A stretch of DNA of 5,877 nt, taken from assembly GCA_014879345.1 (NCBI GenBank), contig JACSSI010000349.1:1-5877 (forward strand), given 5' to 3'. How positions within the stretch are numbered: the first letter of the stretch is position 1; every line of letters begins with the position of its first letter. Source of the stretch: Anaerolineae bacterium (lineage in GTDB: Bacteria > Chloroflexota > Anaerolineae > Promineifilales > Promineifilaceae). The notes beneath the pieces are model-generated. The model did no database searches and was not told where the DNA came from. It saw only the letters and a list, made by a program, of their open reading frames with translations. Below are positions 1-5,716 of the stretch, in pieces. The position numbers and the translations under genes are program-made.

Positions 1-1
1 T

Positions 2-100
2 GAGTCGCAATTGTATGCGTACCAACGTGTAATTCTAGCAGATTTCAACCAAGCGCCAGCCTACATCTTGCCCACGATAGCAAACTTCATCAGACGTTAA
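2..100 (+). CDS. C-terminal end of an unrecognised protein (partial, 5' end outside window)
   Basis: One plus-strand frame is open from the window edge to a TAA at 98-100, giving 32 residues that end in ILPTIANFIRR. The composition is protein-like, with mixed hydrophobic and aromatic residues and a basic end. The other two plus frames hit stops early, at 1-3 and near 30. The stop falls directly before the inverted-repeat block that begins at 101, which fits a gene end followed by a repeat-rich spacer. Thirty-two open codons can arise by chance roughly one time in five, so this is only a moderate call. I do not recognise the protein. Confidence 0.45.
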   Translation, partial: ESQLYAYQRVILADFNQAPAYILPTIANFIRR

Positions 101-118
101 TCGGAGAAACGGCCGTTC

Positions 119-153
119 TAACAATCAACAGTCAACAGCTAACGGATAATGGG
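119..153. repeat. Degenerate heptanucleotide tandem repeat (CAACAGT-like)
   Basis: Five consecutive 7-base units keep phase: TAACAAT (119-125), CAACAGT (126-132), CAACAGC (133-139), TAACGGA (140-146) and TAATGGG (147-153). The first four are clear variants of one unit. Short heptanucleotide repeats of this kind (STRR families, one of them reported as CAACAGT) are known from filamentous cyanobacteria. The likeness here is from memory and is not evidence of shared origin. Confidence 0.6.
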
Positions 154-163
154 ATGCGCTTAC

Positions 164-201
164 TTCACAATTCACAATTCACAATTCACAATTCATTATT
201 C
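164..201. repeat. Perfect heptanucleotide tandem repeat (TTCACAA)x4
   Basis: Four exact copies of TTCACAA run from 164 to 191, followed by a decayed unit TTCATTA (192-198) and the start of another (TTC). The unit length equals that of the neighbouring CAACAGT-like run, although the sequence differs. There is no open reading frame across it with a credible start, so it is noncoding. Confidence 0.9.
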
Positions 202-219
202 AAACGGCCGTTTCTCCGA

Positions 220-391
220 ATGATGAATCTCGATTGTTGATTGACGTTTTAACACCAACGCGCCAGCACCCATTAGAAATTCACTCTTTTTACACAAGAT
301 ACTTAGCATCTGTTCACCCGCAGCACAGTCCCAACTTGTTATCATACTCCCGACCTAGACAAACGTGTTGTCTTAAAAGAGGAGTAGCGCG
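220..391. other. Leader region upstream of the amidase gene
   Basis: This AT-richer spacer holds two heptads on the opposite strand sense to the first run (GATTGTT 232-238, GATTGAC 239-245), then unstructured sequence. A -10-like hexamer TATCAT sits at 340-345, but no well-spaced -35 box accompanies it, so I do not call a promoter. The ribosome binding site AGAGGAG (378-384) lies 7 bases before the ATG at 392. No gene or RNA is visible here. Confidence 0.6.
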
Positions 392-3142
392 ATGAAGTAT
401 AAATTATTCTTAGTTATTGGCCTGACTGTGATGTTAACGGCCGTTTCCCTGCCCGCCTTTACCCAAGCCAACCCGGAAGCCGCCATCGAGACCATTACCG
501 TTGATCCCAACGCCAACCAACCCCAGGCCGCCGCCGCCCTGGAAGCGCCGTTTCCCTTCAACGCCGTCGTCCCCAGTTGGATCGCAGCAGGAGAATCGCC
601 GGAAATCCATCTGCGCACCTCCCCGGATGGGCAGATTTGGAGCGATTGGTATCATGTTCAGGCGCATGACGACTGGACGCTGCCAGAGGAAACAGAAACC
701 ATCGGCGACATGATCGTCGTGCCTGAAGCAGATGGCACGCACCGCTTCATTCAATATGAAATACACAGCGAAGCAGGCGCAGAACTGACAGCCCTTTCCT
801 TCACCTTTATCGACACCACCGACGGCCCCACGACTGAAGAAATGCTCATTCAGCAGCAGGCGCTTGATGCGCAGCGTCCCTTGAACGCCGCCGCTGGCTA
901 CCCGCGCCCCACCGTCGTCAGCCGCAATGTATGGTGCATTTACGACACCTGTAATTACACGGCAGGACTGGAATACGAGCCAGTCACACACATGATTGTC
1001 CACCACACCGTTTCCAGTAATACAAGTGCCAACTGGGCGGCCACGGTACGCGCCATTTACGTGTACCATCGCGATACGCGGGGCTGGGGCGACATCGGCT
1101 ACAACTATCTGGTAGATCGCAACGGCGCTATTTACGAAGGACACATGAGCCAGGATTTTCTTAATCTGGATGTGGTTGGTATCCACGCCTCTGCGGCCAA
1201 TGCGGGCGGCATGGGTACTTCGCTAATCGGCACCTTTACCAATGCGGATGAGTATCCTACCTATGATGTGCCGCCCCCCGCCATGATGAATGCGGTCGCC
1301 GCCCTGTTTGCCTGGAAAGCCGACCAGCGTGATATTGAAATTTTTGATGCCAGCCGTATGGTCAACATGACGTGGGGTCTGCCCCACATCATGGGTCACA
1401 GAGATGTGTATGGCGGCACGAATACGCTTTGTCCCGGCGGCAACGCCCATGATTTGCTGCCCTGGCTGCGTGCCGAAGTAGCCCGCCGTATTGGGCAAGT
1501 CTCACCGTATACCTTTGTCAGTGAAGAAAGCAGCGCCTTTACCAAAGCAAATGCCAACTGGTATGAAGCCCCGCGCGGCTGCGGCTGGCAGGGACACGCC
1601 TACTACACCTGGAGTACCACCAATCCGGCAGGCAGTACAAACTGGGGCGAATGGAAGCTCACTGTACCGGCGACGGGTCTGTATGAGATTCAGGTGTATG
1701 CGCCTTATTGCGATACGGATAACTCGGAAACAAAGGGAGCCACCTATCAAATTAAGAATGGCACGACCACCAAAACGGCCGTTGTGAATCATCAGCAAAA
1801 CATAGGCTTGTGGATGACACTGGGCGTCTATCAACTGACCGCCGGTAACAACACCCTGCGCCTCACCGATTTAACCACCACCGACAATGGCGTTGGCGTC
1901 TGGTTTGACGATGTGCGCTTTAAATCGGTCACAGATGTCCATATCACCAACGTCGCGCCCGCGGTAGACGTGTGGCTCAGGCAGCCAACCGTCGCGTTTA
2001 GTTGGACGTTTAGCAATGCCAGTTTGGTGCAAGCCACGACGCTGGAAATTGCCACAGACGCCGCTTTTACTAACGTGATAGAGACAAAGAATTGGACAAC
2101 GGCCGTTACCAGCGCCCAACATACCTTCAGCCAGGATTACGCCAATCTCTACTGGCGCGTCTCCGCTACGACTGGCGGTGTGACCAGCCGCTCCACAGCC
2201 ACCCGCTTCCATCTCGACAGCACCGCGCCGCAGTCAAGTATCACCTCCCTCACCCACCACGCTTTCGCCGGTACTTTCGACGTGACCTGGGCAGGCAGTG
2301 ATGCCACCTCCGGGATTGCAGGCTACAACATCGACTACAAAGCGGAAAGTAATGTTGCCTGGACCCGTTGGCTGACCAATACGGCCAATACCAGCGCCTC
2401 TATCACCTTAGCCAATGCCAATCAACTCATCTGGTTCCGCAGTCAGGCCGTCGACAAGGCTGGAAACGTGGAGGCCGCCAACAATGGCGATATGCGCTCC
2501 GACCAGGGAACCGTCATCTTTAATCCAAAAGTGCAAAATAGCGCCCCTGTCTCTAGCTGGTTAAACAATACCGCCGTCACGTTTCGGTGGGCACTCACAG
2601 AAATCAGTGCTGTGAATAACAGCACCATTCAAGTTGCCACCGATGAGGCGTTTACCAACATCATCGCCACCGCCCAAACCAACAATGCTGGCACGCAGCA
2701 TACGTTTACCCCCACCACCCAGGAAGGTAAATTGTATTGGCGTGTCACCACTAATTTTACGCCGCCACTGCCCGGTCTAACCAACACAGTGACCTCAACA
2801 CCATCCTGGTTTGGCCTGGATATGACGCCGCCTACTTCAACGGTAACGGCCGTTTACACCCTCACCCACAACCTCTACATGATCACCACTGCTGGCGTAG
2901 ACACCCCATCCGGCATCAGCAAAATCAACTTTGACTACCGGGCCGAAGGTGATACCGAGTGGATTCGTTGGCCAGGGGGCGCGGCCTTCAACCCGCCTGA
3001 GCCAGGCCGCGTCTACTATTTCCGTAGCCAGGCCATCGACAAAGCCGGAAACGAAGAAACACCCCATACCTCGTCTGACATGAACACCAGTCAGGCAAAA
3101 CCCGTGCCTCATGCTATAATGCTGCCTGTTATCCAAAAATAG
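392..3142 (+). CDS. Secreted PGRP-family N-acetylmuramoyl-L-alanine amidase with golvesin-like and tandem Ig-like modules
   Basis: Predicted exported enzyme that cuts the amide bond between N-acetylmuramic acid and the stem peptide of peptidoglycan. Residues 1-26 are a Sec signal peptide (K2 and K4, a hydrophobic core, likely cleavage after TQA). Residues about 55-142 form a beta-rich module with a WSDW motif, like the N-terminal module of actinobacterial amidases. Residues about 171-368 are the PGRP/Amidase_2 domain. Zinc ligands by family alignment are H204 (VHHT), H336 (GHRD) and C347 (CPGG); the catalytic tyrosine is Y237 (DIGYNY) and T345 takes the position held by K128 in T7 lysozyme. 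The site therefore looks complete. Residues about 373-511 resemble the golvesin C-terminal domain (ends GVGVWFDDVRF). Residues 522-901 are two tandem Ig/Fn3-like modules. The tail ends IMLPVIQK. The start is supported by AGAGGAG 7 bases upstream. The substrate could be the cell's own wall or that of competitors; the sequence does not decide. Confidence 0.9.
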   Translation: MKYKLFLVIGLTVMLTAVSLPAFTQANPEAAIETITVDPNANQPQAAAALEAPFPFNAVVPSWIAAGESPEIHLRTSPDGQIWSDWYHVQAHDDWTLPEETETIGDMIVVPEADGTHRFIQYEIHSEAGAELTALSFTFIDTTDGPTTEEMLIQQQALDAQRPLNAAAGYPRPTVVSRNVWCIYDTCNYTAGLEYEPVTHMIVHHTVSSNTSANWAATVRAIYVYHRDTRGWGDIGYNYLVDRNGAIYEGHMSQDFLNLDVVGIHASAANAGGMGTSLIGTFTNADEYPTYDVPPPAMMNAVAALFAWKADQRDIEIFDASRMVNMTWGLPHIMGHRDVYGGTNTLCPGGNAHDLLPWLRAEVARRIGQVSPYTFVSEESSAFTKANANWYEAPRGCGWQGHAYYTWSTTNPAGSTNWGEWKLTVPATGLYEIQVYAPYCDTDNSETKGATYQIKNGTTTKTAVVNHQQNIGLWMTLGVYQLTAGNNTLRLTDLTTTDNGVGVWFDDVRFKSVTDVHITNVAPAVDVWLRQPTVAFSWTFSNASLVQATTLEIATDAAFTNVIETKNWTTAVTSAQHTFSQDYANLYWRVSATTGGVTSRSTATRFHLDSTAPQSSITSLTHHAFAGTFDVTWAGSDATSGIAGYNIDYKAESNVAWTRWLTNTANTSASITLANANQLIWFRSQAVDKAGNVEAANNGDMRSDQGTVIFNPKVQNSAPVSSWLNNTAVTFRWALTEISAVNNSTIQVATDEAFTNIIATAQTNNAGTQHTFTPTTQEGKLYWRVTTNFTPPLPGLTNTVTSTPSWFGLDMTPPTSTVTAVYTLTHNLYMITTAGVDTPSGISKINFDYRAEGDTEWIRWPGGAAFNPPEPGRVYYFRSQAIDKAGNEETPHTSSDMNTSQAKPVPHAIMLPVIQK
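1955..3094 (+). repeat. Two tandem ~196-residue Ig-like modules within the amidase
   Basis: Protein residues 522-705 (DNA 1955-2506) and 718-901 (DNA 2543-3094) align over 184 residues each. Each module has a first Fn3-like half (LEIATDAAFTNVI versus IQVATDEAFTNII, then LYWRV in both). A second half follows with DATSGIAGYNIDYKAE versus DTPSGISKINFDYRAE, W-x-RW, and FRSQAVDKAGNVE versus FRSQAIDKAGNEE. The DNA copies have diverged, so the duplication is old. Such modules usually act as spacers or as binders of surface polymers; their exact role here is unknown. Confidence 0.85.
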
Positions 3143-3149
3143 ACACAAA

Positions 3150-3178
3150 CCTGCCGGAGGTTCAAAACCTCCGGCAGG
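3150..3178 (+). terminator. Strong hairpin between amidase and reductase genes
   Basis: CCTGCCGGAGGTT (3150-3162) pairs perfectly with AACCTCCGGCAGG (3166-3178), a 13-bp GC-rich stem with a 3-base loop (CAA). It starts 8 bases after the amidase stop. No T-run follows, so it is not a classic intrinsic terminator; it could weaken readthrough, protect the 3' end of the upstream message, or be a dispersed palindrome. CCTCC in its 3' arm (3168-3172) could alternatively pair with GGAGG of the next gene's ribosome binding site (3187-3191). Confidence 0.6.
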
Positions 3179-3202
3179 CTACAGTAGGAGGACACGAAAA
3201 CG

Positions 3203-4393
3203 ATGTCAGACATTCAACATGTAGACGTATTGATCGTTGGGTCGGGGCCAGCGGGAGCATCTACAGCTTTACACCTGGTCAAAAGCGATCCCGCCTGGGC
3301 AAAACGCATCGTCATGGTCGATAAAGCCGTTCACCCCCGTGAAAAACTGTGTGGTGGCGGCATCACCCACATGGGACGCAACATTATTTCCCAGTTAGGG
3401 CTAGAACTGGAACCCAACCATTTTGATATTCATGAAGCCAGGTTGACGTATCGGAACAAGCAATACTCATTTTTTGGCAAACCCGTGTTTACCATTGTGC
3501 GGCGGGATGAGTTTGACCATTGGCTGGTGAAAACGGCCGTTCGCCACGGCGTGACCGTGCGTCAGGGAGAAGGCGTTGAAAACATCATTGCCCATGAGGA
3601 CTACATCGAAGTCATCACCGATCAGGCCACATTTCATGCCAAAACAGTGGTGGCGGCCGATGGTTCCAAAAGCTTTGTGCGCCGTGCCCTCAAATGGGAA
3701 GGTGAATCCCATGTGGCCCGCCTTGTGGAAGTGCTGACACCTGAAAATGCCACCAACACCCCGGAATTTCAGGAACGAGTGGCCGTCTTTGAGTTTGATC
3801 AAGTGACGACCTATGGATTGCAAGGCTACTACTGGGATTTCCCCAGCTACGTGCAGAAAAAGCCATTCATGAACCGAGGATTGTTCGACAGCCGGGCGCA
3901 ACCTCAGCGCCCCAAAGCAGATCTCAAAGCCACATTAACCAGTGCGTTAGCCGACCGCGAACGTGACTTGGATGATTACAAACTCAAAGGGCATCCCATC
4001 CGCTGGTGGGACAAAAATGCACAGTTCGCCAAACCCCATGTGCTGTTGGTTGGGGATGCGGCTGGTGCAGACCCACTCATGGGCGAAGGCATCTCTTTTG
4101 CGCTCGGGTACGGCAAAGTGGCGGCTGACGCTATCAACCACGCCTTTGCTCAGGAAGATTTTAGTTATGCCACTTATCGTGATTTGCTGCTAGAGGATTC
4201 CCTGTTCAAACAGCTTGATATTCGTACCTGGGCTGCGAAACTGGCCTATAAATCATGGCCTTCCTGGATGGTAAGTTTGTTATGGAGTGTCGTTGGTTGG
4301 GTTATTAAACGGACGCAATGGGGCAATCCAGACTTTGTGCCAGTCAAGCCACCGCAATCCATCTGGACAGATTCACCGCAAACTTCTTCTTAA
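3203..4393 (+). CDS. Geranylgeranyl reductase family FAD-dependent oxidoreductase
   Basis: Flavoprotein of the geranylgeranyl-reductase/FixC-like group, which typically saturates double bonds of isoprenoid chains (lipids, quinone tails, chlorophyll side chains). Residues 8-20 hold the Rossmann motif DVLIVGSGPAGAS (G13, G15, G18). D40 ends the second strand and probably binds the ribose. KLCGGGI at 48-54 is the family's conserved loop. The middle strand reads VVAADGSKSFVRR (149-161). Y210-W-D-F-P214 matches the family's YxWxFP motif, and GDAAG with GEGI (284-297) is the second FAD-binding motif. The C-terminal part (about 347-370) is Trp-rich and hydrophobic with basic ends, suggesting attachment to the membrane surface. 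Length fits the family. The AGGAGG site (3186-3191) lies 11 bases before the ATG. Its substrate is unknown; a menaquinone or membrane-lipid isoprenoid is a reasonable guess. It shares direction with the amidase gene, but no functional link is evident. Confidence 0.85.
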   Translation: MSDIQHVDVLIVGSGPAGASTALHLVKSDPAWAKRIVMVDKAVHPREKLCGGGITHMGRNIISQLGLELEPNHFDIHEARLTYRNKQYSFFGKPVFTIVRRDEFDHWLVKTAVRHGVTVRQGEGVENIIAHEDYIEVITDQATFHAKTVVAADGSKSFVRRALKWEGESHVARLVEVLTPENATNTPEFQERVAVFEFDQVTTYGLQGYYWDFPSYVQKKPFMNRGLFDSRAQPQRPKADLKATLTSALADRERDLDDYKLKGHPIRWWDKNAQFAKPHVLLVGDAAGADPLMGEGISFALGYGKVAADAINHAFAQEDFSYATYRDLLLEDSLFKQLDIRTWAAKLAYKSWPSWMVSLLWSVVGWVIKRTQWGNPDFVPVKPPQSIWTDSPQTSS

Positions 4394-4402
4394 AATGAAC
4401 GG

Positions 4403-4432
4403 TGCGGCGCACTTTCATCGAAGTGCGCCGCA
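4403..4432. terminator. Bidirectional hairpin between convergent genes
   Basis: TGCGGCGCACTT (4403-4414) pairs perfectly with AAGTGCGCCGCA (4421-4432), a 12-bp stem with a 6-base loop. It sits in the 44-bp gap between the stop of the plus-strand reductase (4393) and the stop of the minus-strand gene (4438). Read on the minus strand, it is followed by a modest T-rich tract (CCGTTCATTTTAAG); the plus strand has only CTATTTA after the stem. Position between convergent genes supports a shared terminator. Confidence 0.7.
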
Positions 4433-4437
4433 GCTAT

Positions 4438-5016
4438 TTAGCCGGGGTAGCCATACAGCCACCAGTATTCAGCCGGGGTGTATGCTTTTTGCCAGATTTC
4501 ATCCAGGATAAATTTGTCTGTTTGCCACTGACCTTTGAGGCGTGTGTCCATGTGGGCAATATCTTGTGCCAGGCGGGCATTAAGCTGGTAGGGTGGCTGG
4601 GCGAGTTTGTTCATGAGGGCCGTGATGACAATGCGGGTGTCAACGATGTTGGCGTAATGTTCTCGCGTTGTCGCCATTTTACTGGTGGCATCGTGCAGAT
4701 AAGTTGTCCATTCACGCAGACGGGCATGGAGTTCATCATGCGCACGCCCTTCAAAGCGTACTACCTGATTTTTGAGACTGGCGTTGAATTTATCAATGCT
4801 TTTGTTCAGACGGGCCTGGTCGGCAAAGGCAAGCTGGTTATGTAGCTGTTGCAGCCGTTCCTGGCGCATCAAACAACCGCCGATGGTTAATTTGGGCATG
4901 TTGTCGCCGCTCATGGGCCAATGGGTGGCCTCACTGACGAGGTAGGCGGGCATGCCATCGACCATTGCTTCTAATATTTTCAAATCTTGAGCCAGTATTT
5001 TGTTGGTCTCACTCAT
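4438..5016 (-). CDS. Conserved protein of unknown function, paralogue of the next minus-strand gene (192 aa)
   Basis: I do not recognise the family. The product is predicted cytoplasmic, with no signal peptide or membrane segment, and mainly helical. It is about 40% identical by hand alignment to the 191-residue product at 5141-5716, with one single-residue gap, which confirms the minus-strand frame over the antisense ORF. Shared blocks are W33-x-M35, MPxLTxGGxLMRQxRL (40-55), VRFE at 86-89, AxxEL/I-xAR (92-99), YL at 106-107, R128 with the nearby AL and KL pairs, PYxL (142-145), and the C-terminal AYxPxExWWLYGxPG (178-192). The start is supported by GGGGG (5023-5027) six bases upstream. It lies 124 bp after its paralogue and may be cotranscribed or have its own promoter. 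C48 is not conserved in the paralogue (Tyr). Confidence 0.8.
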   Translation of the reverse strand: MSETNKILAQDLKILEAMVDGMPAYLVSEATHWPMSGDNMPKLTIGGCLMRQERLQQLHNQLAFADQARLNKSIDKFNASLKNQVVRFEGRAHDELHARLREWTTYLHDATSKMATTREHYANIVDTRIVITALMNKLAQPPYQLNARLAQDIAHMDTRLKGQWQTDKFILDEIWQKAYTPAEYWWLYGYPG

Positions 5017-5140
5017 TGCAAACCCCCTTTTTGATTGTTGAAGCTCCCGATATGTCGTCGTTCGATTGACGAGTGTGGATTTATGATTGACGATTTATAC
5101 TCACATGATACTGAGTATTGAAATATCCCGTCAAGTTTTT
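5017..5140. repeat. Spacer between paralogues with heptanucleotide repeats
   Basis: A phased run of five heptads starts at 5064: GATTGAC (5064-5070), GAGTGTG (5071-5077), GATTTAT (5078-5084), GATTGAC (5085-5091) and GATTTAT (5092-5098). An isolated GATTGTT lies at 5033-5039. GATTGTT and GATTGAC also occur side by side at 232-245, so the same unit family appears in two unrelated spacers. A weak 7-bp stem, ATACTCA (5097-5103) with TGAGTAT (5112-5118), follows the stop of the upstream minus-strand gene. It may be a processing site, but it lacks a convincing terminator tail. Confidence 0.65.
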
Positions 5141-5716
5141 TCAGCCGGGTTTGCCGTAAAGCCACCAAAATTCGTCTGGGGGGTAGGCTGGCTGCCAGGC
5201 TATGGGCCAGATGAAGTCATCGGGAAGCCAGAGTTGGCGCAGGTTTCTGTCGAGTGTTTCGATGCGGCCTGGAATGTGACGGTCCAGGTGGTAGGGAGCC
5301 ATGCTGAGTTTGGCAATGAGGGCGGCGAGCATGGCGCGTGGCTCTACGGCCGTTTCGTAATTCATGCCCGGCGCTTGTTTGTTGCGTAAGTCGCGCAGGT
5401 AGGCTTCAAATTGGCGGATGCGGGCTTCAATCTCATGGGTGGCTTTGGCCTCAAAGCGCACAATTTTTTCGACGAGGGCGGCGTTGAACTGGATAACGGC
5501 CGTTTCCATGTCAGCTTGTTTCTGCTCAGATAACAAATCGGAGAGAGTCAGCAGGCGGTATTGACGCATCAGATAGCCGCCCAGGGTCAGCATGGGCATC
5601 CCGCTTTGTCCCATTTTCCAAAAGAGGATGTCACTTTTCAGGTAATCATCCATTTGGGCTGCCATTGCCGCTAAAATTGCCACATCTTGCTCTAATTTTT
5701 GCACACCGTCGTTCAT
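5141..5716 (-). CDS. Conserved protein of unknown function, upstream paralogue (191 aa)
   Basis: This protein has the same length and block order as its paralogue: W33-x-M35, MPMLTLGGYLMRQYRL (40-55), FNAAL and VRFE (77-89), EIEARIR (95-101), YL with D109, PYHL (141-144) and the tail AYPPDEFWWLYGKPG (177-191). It is predicted soluble and helical, with many charged residues. I cannot assign a function. The ribosome binding site AGGAG (minus strand, 5723-5727) lies six bases before the ATG. Its ATG overlaps the TGA of the preceding partial gene in an ATGA junction, so the two are almost certainly translated from one message. The gene contains two copies of the ACGGCCGTT palindrome (residues 72-74 and 122-124, both Thr-Ala-Val), whereas its paralogue has none. 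Confidence 0.82.
   Translation of the reverse strand: MNDGVQKLEQDVAILAAMAAQMDDYLKSDILFWKMGQSGMPMLTLGGYLMRQYRLLTLSDLLSEQKQADMETAVIQFNAALVEKIVRFEAKATHEIEARIRQFEAYLRDLRNKQAPGMNYETAVEPRAMLAALIAKLSMAPYHLDRHIPGRIETLDRNLRQLWLPDDFIWPIAWQPAYPPDEFWWLYGKPG

Larger units (their letters stand above)
101..219. repeat. 119-bp block bounded by a perfect 17-bp inverted repeat
   Basis: The left arm TCGGAGAAACGGCCGTT (101-117) is the exact reverse complement of the right arm AACGGCCGTTTCTCCGA (203-219). Each arm carries one copy of the palindrome AACGGCCGTT (108-117 and 203-212). The 85 bases between the arms consist largely of two heptanucleotide repeat runs. The block has terminal inverted repeats like a MITE, but no clear target-site duplication is visible (left flank ends GACGTTAA, right flank begins ATGATG). 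It could equally act as a hairpin at the end of the upstream gene. The inverted repeat is read directly from the sequence; the element interpretation is inference. Confidence 0.75.

Noticed and set aside
119..201. Possible CRISPR array
   Set aside because: The repeats are contiguous 7-base units without spacers, far too short for CRISPR repeats, and no cas gene is present.
101..219. Insertion sequence
   Set aside because: The block has inverted ends but no transposase, no room for one, and no visible target duplication; at most a non-autonomous element.
313..345. Promoter for the amidase gene (TTCACC with TATCAT)
   Set aside because: The spacing between the two hexamers is 21 bases and the -35 match is poor, so it cannot be supported from sequence alone.
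434..1186. 250-codon minus-strand open frame opposite the amidase gene
   Set aside because: It lies wholly antisense to the signal peptide and PGRP domain, whose motifs are unmistakable, and its translation has low-complexity Gly/Val runs typical of a shadow frame.
3467..3901. 144-codon minus-strand open frame within the reductase gene
   Set aside because: The plus-strand frame carries the family motifs of the geranylgeranyl reductase group throughout this interval.
4402..4845. 147-codon plus-strand open frame starting inside the convergent hairpin
   Set aside because: It is antisense to the 192-residue gene, whose frame is confirmed by about 40% identity to its neighbour; the plus frame has no such support.
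5087..5389. 100-codon plus-strand open frame
   Set aside because: It starts in heptamer repeats and runs antisense to the conserved C-terminal half of the 191-residue gene.
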